Assembly (NCBI RefSeq): GCF_002127215.1 | Contig: NZ_NFUT01000001.1 | Span: forward strand, 806,001-870,000 | Source: Hydrogenophaga sp. IBVHS2 | GTDB taxonomy: Bacteria; Pseudomonadota; Gammaproteobacteria; Burkholderiales; Burkholderiaceae_C | DNA length: 64,000 nucleotides | Direction: 5' to 3' | Shown: one piece after another, positions 1 to 8,991 of the stretch | Numbering within the stretch: the first letter of the stretch is position 1 | Layout of the letters: each line of letters opens with the position of its first letter | Notes under the pieces: generated by a model | The model's database searches: none | What the model was told of the DNA's origin: nothing | What the model saw: only the letters and a program-made list of their open reading frames with translations | Made by a program: the position numbers and the translations under genes

Positions 1-175
1 CATCTCCGACGTGTTTGCCCGCGAGAAGATGAACGTGATCGGCGTGCAGACCCAGACGGTGCGTGACATCGCCTGGATGACCTTCACCATCGAGGTGACG
101 GATGCCCGCCAGGTGGCACGGGCCATGGCCGTGGTCAGCGATGTGCCCGGGGTGCGCATGGTGCGCCGCAAATGA
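1..175 (+). CDS. relA: RelA/SpoT-family (p)ppGpp synthetase, C-terminal ACT domain (5' truncated by window edge)
   Basis: Only the last 57 codons are present, read from base 2 to a TGA at 173-175. The visible peptide contains NVIGVQTQTV, WMTFTIEV and VSDVPGVRMVRRK. This is the beta-alpha-beta layout of the ACT domain that ends long RelA/SpoT (p)ppGpp enzymes, which drive the stringent response. The catalytic domains lie outside the window, so I cannot tell from the sequence whether this is a synthetase-only RelA or a bifunctional enzyme. The WMTFTIEV core and the VPGV-R end resemble betaproteobacterial RelA (from memory). tRNA-Val follows 42 bp downstream. Confidence 0.8.
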   Translation, partial: ISDVFAREKMNVIGVQTQTVRDIAWMTFTIEVTDARQVARAMAVVSDVPGVRMVRRK

Positions 176-191
176 CCTCGATTTGGCGTGC

Positions 192-197
192 TATACT
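192..197 (+). promoter_or_regulatory. -10 element (TATACT) of the tRNA-Val promoter
   Basis: TATACT lies 20 bp before the mature tRNA 5' end, which is suitable for a stable-RNA promoter. No good -35 hexamer is visible 16-18 bp upstream, where the relA stop codon sits, so only the -10 is called. Confidence 0.45.
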
Positions 198-217
198 GCG
201 AGGCTTGCAACGATTTC

Positions 218-294
218 AGGCGCGTAGCTCAGCTGGTTAGAGCACCACCTTGACATGGTGGGGGTCGTTGGTTCGAGTCCAATCGCGCCTACCA
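218..294 (+). tRNA. tRNA-Val (anticodon GAC)
   Basis: The sequence folds as a complete 77-nt cloverleaf with an encoded CCA end. The acceptor arms AGGCGCG and CGCGCCT pair perfectly. The D-arm contains AGCTCAGCTGGTTAGAGC. The anticodon stem CCACC/GGTGG encloses the loop TTGACAT, giving anticodon GAC (Val). The T-arm has GGTTCGAGTCC. The discriminator base is A at 291. Confidence 0.97.
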
Positions 295-330
295 CACACG
301 AATGTGGATCCCCAGGGCCTGGCGGCAACG

Positions 331-813
331 TCAGGCCCTGTCCTTTTGGGTCGCCGCCCAGGTGGCTGTCCGTTGTTCGCGCTTGCGAACCACCCGCCAG
401 CGCCAGACTTGCGACACCACTGCGTAGGTGATTGCGGCCAGGGTGACCGCCAGGGTGCCCAGGCCGGCTGCCAGCGACATGCCGACACCGGACGAAGCCT
501 CCCCCAGCATGAATTCCCCCAGCTTCCACGCCACGTAGTACACCGGCCCGAAGGTCACCGGGTTGGTGACCAGGGTGCTGGCAATGGCGGCCGGTACATG
601 GGCACGGAGCAGGACGGCCGCACCTGCGCTCAGCGGAATCTGGGCCACCGGAATCAGCAGCCCGAAGAAGATGCCCAGCGCCATACCCAGCGCAAACCCC
701 CGCCGGCGCAGGCTCCAGAGGGCCGGATGGTGGAGCGCCGGGCCGAGCCAGCGAAGCCATCGGTTGTTGCGCACGGCGGCGGCATCGGGCAGCCAGCGTT
801 TGAATCGTTTCAT
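331..813 (-). CDS. DUF2062-family membrane protein
   Basis: The product is 160 residues and starts MKRFKRWLPD at the ATG at 811-813. It has the DUF2062 pattern: a basic N-terminus, a glycine-rich hydrophobic segment (ALGMALGIFFGLLIPVAQIP), a second apolar segment around ASTLVTNPVTFGPVYYVAWK with the conserved TNP motif, and a C-terminal transmembrane helix before a basic tail. An open frame continues upstream past this ATG, but the extension does not resemble the family. The function of DUF2062 proteins is not established. The gene is divergent from phaR across 177 bp and its 3' end faces tRNA-Val. Confidence 0.85.
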   Translation of the reverse strand: MKRFKRWLPDAAAVRNNRWLRWLGPALHHPALWSLRRRGFALGMALGIFFGLLIPVAQIPLSAGAAVLLRAHVPAAIASTLVTNPVTFGPVYYVAWKLGEFMLGEASSGVGMSLAAGLGTLAVTLAAITYAVVSQVWRWRVVRKREQRTATWAATQKDRA

Positions 814-990
814 GCAGAGGGTGTCGCAATCACGGGGGATGTGCAGTGGGTGGCGAAGGCGCACAGGCGTTGTCGCACAGGGAAAACCCATGCACACTCG
901 GTCGATGCGGATTTCTAGAATCCTGACGACGAAGGCGGCAAGCGTCCGATCACCTTCTGCGAAGTTCCGTTCCCGTCCTGAAAGCTCCGA

Positions 991-1530
991 GTGCACAAAT
1001 CCAAGGCCGACACCGCCCGCCCGTCCGAATCGGTGAGGGTGATCAAGAAGTACCCCAACCGCCGGCTGTACGACACCGACACGTCGTCCTACATCACGCT
1101 GGCGGAGGTCAAGGCGCTGGTCATGGACAGCGAGCGGTTCGTGGTGCGCGACGCCAAGACCAACGAAGACCTCACCCGCAGCATCCTGCTCCAGATCATT
1201 CTTGAAGAGGAGACGGCCGGCGTCCCCATCTTCACCGAACAGGTGCTGGCCAACATCATCCGTTTCTATGGCCACGCCATGCAGGACTTCATGGGCTCCT
1301 ATCTGGAGAAGAACGTGCAGATCTTCATGGACCTGCAGCACAAGATGGCCGAACAATCCTCCGGCATGAATCCTGAGGCCTGGAAGCAGTTCATGAACGC
1401 CCAGTCGCCCATGATGCAGGGCATGATGGGGACCTACATGGAACAGTCGCGCACCGCGTTCACGCAGATGCAGGAGCAGATGCAGAAGAACAGCGAGCAG
1501 ATGCTGGCCGCCTTCGGGCTCAAGCGCTGA
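991..1530 (+). CDS. phaR: Polyhydroxyalkanoate synthesis repressor PhaR
   Basis: The product is 179 residues. The diagnostic PhaR DNA-binding region [20 protein letters not shown] is at residues 17-36, followed by the PHB accumulation regulatory domain ([28 protein letters not shown]). The C-terminus is a Met/Gln-rich helix ([22 protein letters not shown]) likely to bind PHB granules. PhaR represses phasin and PHB genes and is released when polymer accumulates. The start is a GTG at 991; an in-frame GTG at 1036, just before the conserved block, is an alternative. A possible -10 (TAGAAT, 916-921) lies upstream with a poor -35. Confidence 0.93.
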   Translation: MHKSKADTARPSESVRVIKKYPNRRLYDTDTSSYITLAEVKALVMDSERFVVRDAKTNEDLTRSILLQIILEEETAGVPIFTEQVLANIIRFYGHAMQDFMGSYLEKNVQIFMDLQHKMAEQSSGMNPEAWKQFMNAQSPMMQGMMGTYMEQSRTAFTQMQEQMQKNSEQMLAAFGLKR

Positions 1531-1567
1531 GCGCCGCCGGTCACATGGGTCTGAGACAATCGGGCCC

Positions 1568-2959
1568 ATGAGTGATACCCCCCAGACATCGGGCGCGACC
1601 GCGTCCCCGCCCAAGGTCGGCTTCGTGAGCCTGGGCTGCCCCAAGGCCCTGACCGACTCCGAACTCATCCTCACGCAGCTCAGCGCCGAGGGTTACCAGA
1701 CTTCCAAGACGTTTGCCGGGGCCGATCTGGTGATCGTCAACACCTGCGGCTTCATCGACGATGCCGTGCGCGAGAGCCTGGACACCATCGGCGAAGCCCT
1801 GGCCGAGAACGGCAAGGTCATCGTCACCGGTTGCCTGGGTGCGCGCGAGGGCGAGGGCGGTGGCAATCTGGTGCGCCAGATGCACCCCAGCGTTCTGGCG
1901 GTCACCGGCCCCCACGCCACCCACGAGGTGATGGAGGCGGTGCACACCCACCTGCCCAAGCCGCACGATCCCTTCGTGGACCTGGTGCCGCCGCAGGGCA
2001 TCAAGCTGACGCCGCGCCACTATGCGTACCTGAAGATCAGCGAAGGCTGCAACCACCGCTGCACCTTCTGCATCATCCCGAGCATGCGCGGTGATCTGGT
2101 GAGCCGCCCCATCGGCGATGTGCTCACCGAGGCCCGCAAGCTGTTCGAGGCCGGTGTGAAGGAACTGCTGGTGGTGAGCCAGGACACCTCGGCCTACGGG
2201 GTGGACGTGCAGTACCGCACCGGCTTCTGGGACGGCAAGCCGGTCAAGGCCCGCCTGTTCGATCTGGTGCGCACGCTGGGCGAGATCGCCAAGGCCTATG
2301 GCGCCTGGGTCCGGCTGCACTATGTGTATCCGTACCCGCACGTGGACGACATCATTCCGCTGATGGCCGAAGGACTGGTGCTGCCGTACCTGGACGTGCC
2401 GTTGCAGCACAGCCACCCCGATGTGCTCAAGCGCATGAAGCGCCCCGCCAGCGGCGAGCGCAACCTGGAACGCATTGCCCGCTGGCGCGAGATCTGCCCG
2501 CAGATCGTGGTGCGCAGCACCTTCATCGCCGGCTTCCCGGGCGAGACCGAAGCCGAGTTCCAGCACCTGCTCGATTTCGTGCAGGAAGCGCAGATCGACC
2601 GTGCGGGCTGCTTCGCCTACTCGCCGGTGGAGGGCGCGGCGGCCAATGCGCTGGCCGACCCGGTCCCCGATGCGGTGCGAGAGGAGCGCCGCGCACGCTT
2701 CATGGCCGTGGCCGAAGCCGTGTCGGCCGAGCGCCTGCGGCGCCGCGTGGGCGCCACCCTGCAGGTGCTGGTGGATTCGGCACCCGGCCTGGGCAAGAAG
2801 GGTGGCGTGGGCCGCAGCTATGCCGACGCGCCCGAGATCGACGGCCTGGTGCGGCTGCTGCCGCCCGAGAAGATCAGCAAGACCCTCAAGGTGGGCGAGT
2901 TCACGCGGGCTCGCGTGGTCGCCGCCGAGGGTCACGACCTGCTGGCGGTCCCGATTTGA
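1568..2959 (+). CDS. rimO: Ribosomal protein S12 methylthiotransferase RimO
   Basis: The product is 463 residues. It has the methylthiotransferase N-terminal domain with three cluster cysteines ([25 protein letters not shown]), then the radical-SAM motif C161-x3-C165-x2-C168 in [17 protein letters not shown], and a C-terminal TRAM domain. RimO adds a methylthio group to the conserved aspartate of ribosomal protein S12, using two [4Fe-4S] clusters and [16 protein letters not shown] and the SLGCPKAL beginning favour RimO over its relative MiaB. It starts 37 bp after phaR. Confidence 0.96.
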   Translation: MSDTPQTSGATASPPKVGFVSLGCPKALTDSELILTQLSAEGYQTSKTFAGADLVIVNTCGFIDDAVRESLDTIGEALAENGKVIVTGCLGAREGEGGGNLVRQMHPSVLAVTGPHATHEVMEAVHTHLPKPHDPFVDLVPPQGIKLTPRHYAYLKISEGCNHRCTFCIIPSMRGDLVSRPIGDVLTEARKLFEAGVKELLVVSQDTSAYGVDVQYRTGFWDGKPVKARLFDLVRTLGEIAKAYGAWVRLHYVYPYPHVDDIIPLMAEGLVLPYLDVPLQHSHPDVLKRMKRPASGERNLERIARWREICPQIVVRSTFIAGFPGETEAEFQHLLDFVQEAQIDRAGCFAYSPVEGAAANALADPVPDAVREERRARFMAVAEAVSAERLRRRVGATLQVLVDSAPGLGKKGGVGRSYADAPEIDGLVRLLPPEKISKTLKVGEFTRARVVAAEGHDLLAVPI

Positions 2960-3050
2960 CGGAACGCCTCTGCGCCCTGTGCGGACCTGTGGTCCGCGTG
3001 GGCGTTGCCGTGTCCGGCTGTGCCGTGTGCGCCGTCGTCACGGCAAAGAA

Positions 3051-3082
3051 AAAGGCCAGCAAACTTGCGTTTGCTGGCCTTT
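3051..3082 (-). terminator. Rho-independent terminator for tRNA-Leu
   Basis: A perfect 14-bp stem (AAAGGCCAGCAAAC, 3051-3064, with its complement at 3069-3082) closes a 4-nt loop. On the minus strand it begins 5 bp past the tRNA-Leu CCA end and is followed by TTCTTTGCC, so it terminates tRNA-Leu. On the plus strand the T-run is short, so termination of rimO transcripts here would be weaker. Confidence 0.85.
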
Positions 3083-3087
3083 ATGAT

Positions 3088-3172
<85 letters not shown>

Positions 3173-3189
3173 ATCTCAGGAAGACCGCA

Positions 3190-3217
3190 AGTATAGCATC
3201 AAAAAATTGATCGACAA
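3190..3217 (-). promoter_or_regulatory. Sigma-70 promoter of tRNA-Leu
   Basis: On the minus strand there is a -35 TTGTCG (3212-3217), a 16-bp spacer containing a T-run, and a -10 TATACT (3190-3195). This places the start about 10 bp before the mature tRNA 5' end at 3172. The 50-bp gap to the divergent rnr start means this promoter overlaps the rnr translation-initiation region. Confidence 0.7.
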
Positions 3218-3221
3218 AACA

Positions 3222-5453
3222 GTGAACGAAAAAAACAGCCTGCTGGCCGAATTCGAAGGCGTCGTCTCGGGTCATCGCGATGGACACGGCTTCGTGATCC
3301 GGGACGATGGACAGGCTGACATCTATCTCCCCTCCAACGAAATGCGCGCGGTGCTCCACAAGGACCGCGTCAAGGCCCGCATCGTGCGGCTGGACCGCAA
3401 GGGCCGACCGGAGGGGCGCGTGACCGAGATCCTGGAGCGCTCCGACGCACCCATCATCGGCCGCCTGCTGCAGGAAAGCGGCGTGTGGCTGGTGGCGCCG
3501 GAAGACAAGCGCTATGGCCAGGACGTGCTCATCCCCAAGGGCGCCACCGGCTCGGCCAAACCGGGTCAGGTGGTGGTGGTCGAGCTGACCGAACCGCCGG
3601 CGCTCTACGGGCAGCCGGTGGGTCGCATCAAGGAAGTGCTGGGCGAGATCGACGACCCCGGCATGGAGATCGAGATCGCCGTGCGCAAGTACGGCGTGCC
3701 GCACGCGTTCTCCGAAGCCGCCCTGGCCCAGGCGCGGTCGCTGCCCGATCATGTGAGGGCGAGCGACCTCCAGCACCGCGTCGACCTGCGCGACGTGCCG
3801 CTGGTGACCATCGACGGCGAGGACGCGCGCGATTTCGATGACGCGGTCTACTGCGAGCCGGCCAAGGTGGGCCGGGGCAAGGGATGGCGCCTGCTGGTGG
3901 CGATTGCCGACGTGAGTCACTACGTGGAGACCGGCTCGGCCATCGACATCGATGCCTACGACCGCGCCACCTCGGTGTACTTCCCGCGACGCGTGATCCC
4001 CATGCTGCCGGAGAAGCTGTCCAACGGGCTGTGCTCGCTCAACCCCGGGGTGGAGCGGCTGTGCATGGTGTGCGACATGCTGATCAACGCCAAGGGCGAG
4101 GTCCATGCGTACCAGTTCTACCCGGCGGTCATGTTCAGCCATGCGCGCTTCACCTACACCGAGGTGGCCGCCATCCTTCAGAACACGCGCGGTCCCGAGG
4201 CGCAGGCCCGCAAGCCGCTGGTGCCCTACCTGCTGAACCTGCACGACGTCTACCGAGCGCTGCTGCAGGCCCGCCAGGCCCGGGGCGCGGTGGACTTCGA
4301 GACGGTGGAGACGCAGATCGTGTGCGACGAGTCCGGCCGCATCGAGCGGATCGTGCCGCGCACCCGCAACGACGCCCACAAGCTGATCGAGGAGGCCATG
4401 CTGGCGGCCAACGTCTGCTCGGCCGAGTTCATCGAACAGGGCAAGCACACCGGTCTGTTCCGGGTGCACGAGGGCCCGACGCCCGAAAAACAGGAGATCC
4501 TGCGCAACTACCTCAAGGCCATGGGGGTGCAGCAGACAATCGGCGACAACCCCAGGCCGATGGATTTCCAGCAGATCGCGGCGGCCACCAAGGACCGTCC
4601 CGAGGCGCAGCAGATCCACACCATGCTGCTGCGCTCGATGCAGCAGGCCATCTACACCCCGATCAACAGCGGGCACTTCGGTCTGGCCTTCGAGGCCTAC
4701 ACCCATTTCACCAGCCCGATCCGGCGGTACCCGGACCTGTTGGTGCACCGTGTGATCAAGGCCATCCTCACCCAGCGGCGTTATCAGTTGCCCGCCTTGC
4801 CCACCCCGGGCGAGGCCCATGCCAAGCTGAGCAAGCGGCTGGCCAGCCGCGCGCAGCCTTCCGACGCGCCGCCGCGCAAGCTGCCGGCCGACACGCTGGC
4901 CTGGCAGGCCGCCGGTCTGCACTGCAGCGCCAACGAGCGCCGGGCCGACGAGGCCAGCCGCGACGTGGAGGCCTGGCTCAAGTGCAAGTACATGCGCGAA
5001 CACCTGGGCGAGGAGTTCAGCGGGGTGGTGTCCTCGGTCACGAGCTTCGGCCTGTTCGTCACGCTGGACGCGATGTATGTGGAAGGGCTGGTGCACATCA
5101 CCGAGCTGGGCGGGGAGTACTTCCGCTTCGACGAGGCGCGGCAGGAACTGCGCGGTGAGCGCACCGGCATCCGTTACGCCCTGGGCACACGGGTCGATGT
5201 GCAGGTCAGCCGGGTGGACCTGGATGGCCGCCGCATCGACTTCCGGCTGGTCACGCCCGACGACGATCTGGTGGGGCGCGCCATGCGCGAGAAGGCGGGG
5301 GGCGGCGATCCGGCCGGCACGCGTGAGCGCAAGGGCCGTCGCACGGACAAGCCGCCCGTCACGGACGTGAAGACCGCAGTGCGCAAGGCCGCCAGCAAGA
5401 AGGCGGCGAAGGCCGGCGTCAACGGGAAATCACGCAAGGGCCGCCGGGGCTGA
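3222..5453 (+). CDS. rnr: Ribonuclease R (3'-5' exoribonuclease)
   Basis: The product is 743 residues from the GTG at 3222; an in-frame TTG at 3207 is an alternative. The upstream extension of the open frame runs into tRNA-Leu and cannot be coding. Order of domains: cold-shock/OB region (GHGFVIRDDGQADIYLP), RNB catalytic domain with the metal-binding motif IDGEDARDFDDAVY, TSPIRRYPDLLVHR, an S1 domain (EEFSGVVSSVTSFGLFVTL), and a Lys/Arg-rich tail. RNase R degrades structured RNA in mRNA and rRNA decay and, with tmRNA, in quality control. An Ala/Pro/Lys-rich insert of about 50 residues (around LPTPGEAHAKLSKRLASRAQ) interrupts the RNB domain before ADEASRDVEAWLKCKYM. Confidence 0.95.
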   Translation: MNEKNSLLAEFEGVVSGHRDGHGFVIRDDGQADIYLPSNEMRAVLHKDRVKARIVRLDRKGRPEGRVTEILERSDAPIIGRLLQESGVWLVAPEDKRYGQDVLIPKGATGSAKPGQVVVVELTEPPALYGQPVGRIKEVLGEIDDPGMEIEIAVRKYGVPHAFSEAALAQARSLPDHVRASDLQHRVDLRDVPLVTIDGEDARDFDDAVYCEPAKVGRGKGWRLLVAIADVSHYVETGSAIDIDAYDRATSVYFPRRVIPMLPEKLSNGLCSLNPGVERLCMVCDMLINAKGEVHAYQFYPAVMFSHARFTYTEVAAILQNTRGPEAQARKPLVPYLLNLHDVYRALLQARQARGAVDFETVETQIVCDESGRIERIVPRTRNDAHKLIEEAMLAANVCSAEFIEQGKHTGLFRVHEGPTPEKQEILRNYLKAMGVQQTIGDNPRPMDFQQIAAATKDRPEAQQIHTMLLRSMQQAIYTPINSGHFGLAFEAYTHFTSPIRRYPDLLVHRVIKAILTQRRYQLPALPTPGEAHAKLSKRLASRAQPSDAPPRKLPADTLAWQAAGLHCSANERRADEASRDVEAWLKCKYMREHLGEEFSGVVSSVTSFGLFVTLDAMYVEGLVHITELGGEYFRFDEARQELRGERTGIRYALGTRVDVQVSRVDLDGRRIDFRLVTPDDDLVGRAMREKAGGGDPAGTRERKGRRTDKPPVTDVKTAVRKAASKKAAKAGVNGKSRKGRRG

Positions 5454-5479
5454 CCGGCAGTCGGCCTACACTCCGCCCC

Positions 5480-6025
5480 ATGCGCATCGTCCTGTTCCTG
5501 CTCGATACCCTGTTCTTCTTTCTGGTGGCGGCCGCCCTGTTGCGGGCCTGGATGAATCTGCAGCGGGTGCAGATGTCGGTCCAGCCGGGTCGCTTCGTCA
5601 TGGCGATCACCGACTGGATCGTCAAGCCGGTGCGGCGGGTGCTGCCGCGGCCACTGGCGCAGTCCCGCATCGACTGGGGCAGCCTGCTGTCCGCCGAACT
5701 GCTGGCCCTGCTGCACGCGGTCATGACCGTCACCCTGGTGCAGGGCGGCGCTGCCTTCCAGCAGGCCGACTGGCTGGCCGCCGTCCCGCTGATGTCCGGC
5801 GTCTTTCTGTTGCGCACCGTGCTGCAGGGTCTGATGCTGCTGCTCATCGTGTATGCGGTGCTGAGCTGGGTTCAGCCGCACGCGCCGGTCATGGGCATGC
5901 TCGACAAACTGCTCGCGCCGCTGCTGCGACCCATCCGCAAGGTCGTGCCGCTGGTGGGTGGCGTGGACCTGTCGGTGCTGCTGCTGATCGTGCTGCTGCA
6001 GGTGGGGCTGATGGTGGTGGGCTGA
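5480..6025 (+). CDS. YggT-family integral membrane protein
   Basis: The product is 181 residues with two repeated YggT units. Each has a hydrophobic helix and an R-P/R-K-V-P signature: MAITDWIVKPVRRVLPRP in the first half and MLDKLLAPLLRPIRKVVPLV in the second. Helices are visible at about residues 2-22, 65-85, 103-125 and 160-180. YggT proteins are inner-membrane proteins of unsettled function, linked in some bacteria to osmotic tolerance or division-site organisation. The gene follows rnr by 26 bp and converges on nnr. Confidence 0.88.
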   Translation: MRIVLFLLDTLFFFLVAAALLRAWMNLQRVQMSVQPGRFVMAITDWIVKPVRRVLPRPLAQSRIDWGSLLSAELLALLHAVMTVTLVQGGAAFQQADWLAAVPLMSGVFLLRTVLQGLMLLLIVYAVLSWVQPHAPVMGMLDKLLAPLLRPIRKVVPLVGGVDLSVLLLIVLLQVGLMVVG

Positions 6026-6032
6026 GGCCGGC

Positions 6033-6049
6033 CCGGTCTGTCAGACCGG
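6033..6049. terminator. Hairpin between convergent yggT and nnr
   Basis: CCGGTC (6033-6038) pairs with GACCGG (6044-6049) around a 5-nt loop that contains the nnr stop codon. No U-run follows on either strand, so it may act as a weak bidirectional terminator or only as an RNA 3'-end stabiliser. Confidence 0.4.
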
Positions 6050-7603
6050 ACGCGCAGCGCGCGCGAGAGCAGCGGCCGTGAGGCTGCCCTCGCCGGCATC
6101 CCAGGTCTGCGCCAGGAGGCCGTGCAGATGCACCGCACGGCAGACGGAATCCATGGCTTCTCCCGGGTGGCGGGCCATGGCGGCCGCCACCATGCCGGCC
6201 AGCACATCGCCGGTGCCGGCCGTGGCCAGGCGTGCATTGCCGCTGGCGTTGATCCAGGGCAGGCCTTGCGGTGCTGCCACCACGGTTCCTGCTCCCTTGA
6301 GCACGCAGATCACCTGGAGCAGCCCGGCCAGCGCCGAGGCCGCGCCCAGCCGGTCGGCCATCACGTCGGCCGTGCTGCGGCCCAGCAGCCGGGCCGCCTC
6401 CAGCGGATGGGGTGTGATCACGGTCGCCTGCCAGCCCCTGCGTCGCAGGGCATCCTGCAGCGCCCCGTCGTTCGCCACAGCGTTCAGGCCGTCTGCATCG
6501 AGCACCAGCCGCCCTGCATGGGCGAGCACGCCGGGCAGCCAGCTGCCAAGACCCGCCCCGCCGCCGCAGCCCGCGACCACCGTCAGGGCGGCGAGCGTCG
6601 GCGGGTCCAGCAGGGCGGGCAGATGCCGCAGCATCAGTTCCGGCTGTACCGGGTCCCATTCGACGGTGGTGGACGCATCCGGCACACCCAGATAGACCCG
6701 TCCCGCTCCGGCATGGAGTGCGGCCCGGGCGGCCAGCACGGCGGCGCCGGCCATGCCCTGACCGCTGTGCACCAGCGACTGCCCCGGCATGACCGCCACA
6801 TCGCCGTAACTGCCCTTGTGCGCAGCATGCGGATGCCCGGCCTTGTCCCCGGGGTCGGACCCGAAACCACCCCAGTGGGTCGCCACGCCTGCGTCGTCGG
6901 GCACTGCGACACCCAGGGTGTCGAGCCAGACGTCCCCGGCCAGATCGCGCCCATGACCGGTGAGCAGGCCCGGCTTGAGGGTGAGCAGCGCCAGCGTGGC
7001 CCGCGGGTGGCGCGACGACGGCAACGGACCGGTCCAGCGCCCGGTGTCCGCATCCAGTCCGGAAGGGACATCCAGGCACAGCACTGGCCGGGGATCCTGC
7101 GCCAGTGCCCATGCGGTCTCTGCCAGCGGCCCTGGCCCGAGGGGCCGAGCCCCGATGCCCAGCAGTCCATCGATCAGGACCTCGGCGTCCTGACCCCACG
7201 GCGGCACGGCCGATCCAGCCTGCGGCAAACGTCGGAGATCGACCCCGGCGGACTCCGCCTGACGCAGCGCCCGGGCTGCATCCCCCGGCAAGGGGCGCGC
7301 AGGGTCGTGCAGCAACCAGGCCGTGACATGCCCTTGCCCCAGTGTCTGCAGGTGCCGATGCAGCGCTGTGGCGGCCACCAGACCATCGCCGCCGTTGTTG
7401 CCCGGCCCGCAGACGACGTCGATGCGCCGGGCCTGTGGCTGCCACGCCCGCAGCAGCCGGGCCGCTGCATCGCCGGCCCGGTTCATCAGGGTGCCGGGCG
7501 GCAGCCCGGCCTGCGCCAGCAACTCGATGGCGCGGGTGGTGGCCACGCTGTAGGCGCTTTCCCGGTGGGTCGGGTCGAGGCGGCGAGGCGTCAGCGGTGA
7601 CAT
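6041..7603 (-). CDS. nnr: Bifunctional NAD(P)H-hydrate epimerase / ADP-dependent NAD(P)H-hydrate dehydratase
   Basis: The product is 520 residues. The N-terminal YjeF epimerase domain includes VVCGPGNNGGDGLVAA. The C-terminal ribokinase-like dehydratase domain includes HKGSYGDVAVMPG and NASGNARLATAGTGDVLAGM. The enzyme repairs hydrated NADH and NADPH: the epimerase interconverts the R and S forms and the dehydratase restores the cofactor. I chose the ATG at 7601-7603 because GGAGG lies 8 bp upstream; an ATG at 7622-7624 would add seven residues but has no Shine-Dalgarno sequence. It lies 32 bp downstream of the dadA-like gene and is probably co-transcribed with it. Confidence 0.93.
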   Translation of the reverse strand: MSPLTPRRLDPTHRESAYSVATTRAIELLAQAGLPPGTLMNRAGDAAARLLRAWQPQARRIDVVCGPGNNGGDGLVAATALHRHLQTLGQGHVTAWLLHDPARPLPGDAARALRQAESAGVDLRRLPQAGSAVPPWGQDAEVLIDGLLGIGARPLGPGPLAETAWALAQDPRPVLCLDVPSGLDADTGRWTGPLPSSRHPRATLALLTLKPGLLTGHGRDLAGDVWLDTLGVAVPDDAGVATHWGGFGSDPGDKAGHPHAAHKGSYGDVAVMPGQSLVHSGQGMAGAAVLAARAALHAGAGRVYLGVPDASTTVEWDPVQPELMLRHLPALLDPPTLAALTVVAGCGGGAGLGSWLPGVLAHAGRLVLDADGLNAVANDGALQDALRRRGWQATVITPHPLEAARLLGRSTADVMADRLGAASALAGLLQVICVLKGAGTVVAAPQGLPWINASGNARLATAGTGDVLAGMVAAAMARHPGEAMDSVCRAVHLHGLLAQTWDAGEGSLTAAALARAARPV

Positions 7604-7635
7604 GGATCGTGCCTCCGGGTCCATGGTGCGTTGGG

Positions 7636-8895
7636 TCAGAGCCCGCGGCGGGTGGGCAGGAAGGGGCGTGCGTCCATCGTGGGCGCCTGCCCGGACAGGC
7701 CGTCGGCCAGCACACTGGCGGCGCCGCAGGCCAGGCTCCAGCCGGCCTCACCGTGGCCCACGTTGAGCCACACGCCGGGGATGCGGGTGGGGCCGATCAG
7801 GGGCGGGCCGTCCGGCAGGACCGACTGCGTGCCTTGCCATTCCTGCAGGCTGCTGCCGGGGCCACCCACCCGCGCTGCACCCGGAAACCAGTCGAGGAGG
7901 GCGTCGTAGAGTCGGCGCAGGGTGTCCGGGTCGGGTGCCGCGTCCGCCCGCGAGAGCAGTCGGCCTCCGCTGACCCGGACCCGCTGGCCCAGCCGGGTGA
8001 TGCTGATGCCGGTCGAGGCGTCCAGCACGCCCGAGATGGGCGCATCCAGCGGCTCGCGCAGCGGCGCGCTCACCGAGCACGACTGGACGCCCATCAGGGG
8101 GAGTCGCAGGCCGTGTCCGTCCAGCAGGCCGGCGGCGTCGGTGCCGTTGCACAGAATGGCCACATCGAATGATTCGCCGGGCTGACCGGCCCGTTGCACC
8201 TCGACCCCGCCCTGCGCACGGGGCAACAGGGCCGAGACCGGGTGCCCCATCTCGAACCGGCAACCGGACTCCATGGCCGCCTGCCGGATCAGCAGCGCCC
8301 ACTCCCGGGGGTTGGCCACACCGGCTGTAGGCAGCTCGATGGCCCCGGCCAGCGCGGTGTCGGGGCGCAGCGCCGGCTCGATCCGGCGGGCGGCGGCCGC
8401 ATCGAGCTCCCGGCATGGGGTGCCCCACTGCCGCAGCCGGGCCACCACCGGCTGAGCCCATTCCTGCTCGCGGCGGGTCCTCAACAGCACCAGCAGTCCT
8501 TCGGAGCGGTCATGGTCGAGCTGCAGCCGGTCCTGCAGGTCGTTCATCACGTCCTGGCTGCGCACCGACAGCGCATGGAACGCCGCGAGGTCGTCATCGA
8601 CCCGGGGTGCTGTCGAATGAAACCGCCACTTCCACAGCCATGCCCAGCGGGACGGTCCGGGCCAGCCTCGCAGGCCCAGTCGGGTGCCCGGACGGCCGCT
8701 GCCCTGGCCGAAACCCCTGGTCAGGCCGCGCCAGGGCTGGTGCCAGCCGGCACCGACCAGTCCGCCGGGCGCAAAGCTCGCCCCCTCGGCCGCCCTGGAG
8801 GCACGCTCGAACACGGTCACCGAATGCCCCTGCTCGGTCAGCCGGTGGGCCGCTGCGATGCCCACGACACCCGCGCCGATGATGGCCACCTTCAT
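7636..8895 (-). CDS. dadA: D-amino-acid dehydrogenase-like FAD-dependent oxidoreductase (DadA family)
   Basis: The product is 419 residues. It starts MKVAIIGAGVVGIAAAHRL, the Rossmann GxGxxG FAD site, followed by the acidic strand end VFERA and the family motif SFAPGGLVGAGWHQPW. The C-terminus has WLNVGHGEAGWSLACGAA, the second FAD-contacting region of the DAO superfamily. DadA enzymes oxidise D-amino acids to 2-oxo acids and pass electrons to the respiratory chain. Substrate specificity cannot be read from sequence, and glycine/sarcosine-oxidase-like activity is possible. The ATG at 8893-8895 is preceded by AGGAGGG, which rules out the longer upstream frame. It is divergent from rpsB and heads a two-gene unit with nnr. 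Confidence 0.82.
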   Translation of the reverse strand: MKVAIIGAGVVGIAAAHRLTEQGHSVTVFERASRAAEGASFAPGGLVGAGWHQPWRGLTRGFGQGSGRPGTRLGLRGWPGPSRWAWLWKWRFHSTAPRVDDDLAAFHALSVRSQDVMNDLQDRLQLDHDRSEGLLVLLRTRREQEWAQPVVARLRQWGTPCRELDAAAARRIEPALRPDTALAGAIELPTAGVANPREWALLIRQAAMESGCRFEMGHPVSALLPRAQGGVEVQRAGQPGESFDVAILCNGTDAAGLLDGHGLRLPLMGVQSCSVSAPLREPLDAPISGVLDASTGISITRLGQRVRVSGGRLLSRADAAPDPDTLRRLYDALLDWFPGAARVGGPGSSLQEWQGTQSVLPDGPPLIGPTRIPGVWLNVGHGEAGWSLACGAASVLADGLSGQAPTMDARPFLPTRRGL

Positions 8896-8979
8896 GCAGC
8901 CCTCCTGGCAAACGAGCGGTGCGGCAGCGGTCGGATCGGGTGGCGTCTGGGCATGGGTCGGGGTGGGGGGAGTGACTGC

Positions 8980-8985
8980 TATAAT
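8980..8985 (+). promoter_or_regulatory. -10 element (TATAAT) of the rpsB promoter
   Basis: A perfect TATAAT sits 146 bp upstream of the rpsB start codon. The bases 17 bp further up are G-rich and do not match TTGACA well, so the promoter may depend on an activator or the consensus -10. It implies an untranslated leader of about 140 nt. Confidence 0.6.
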
Positions 8986-8991
8986 CGACAA

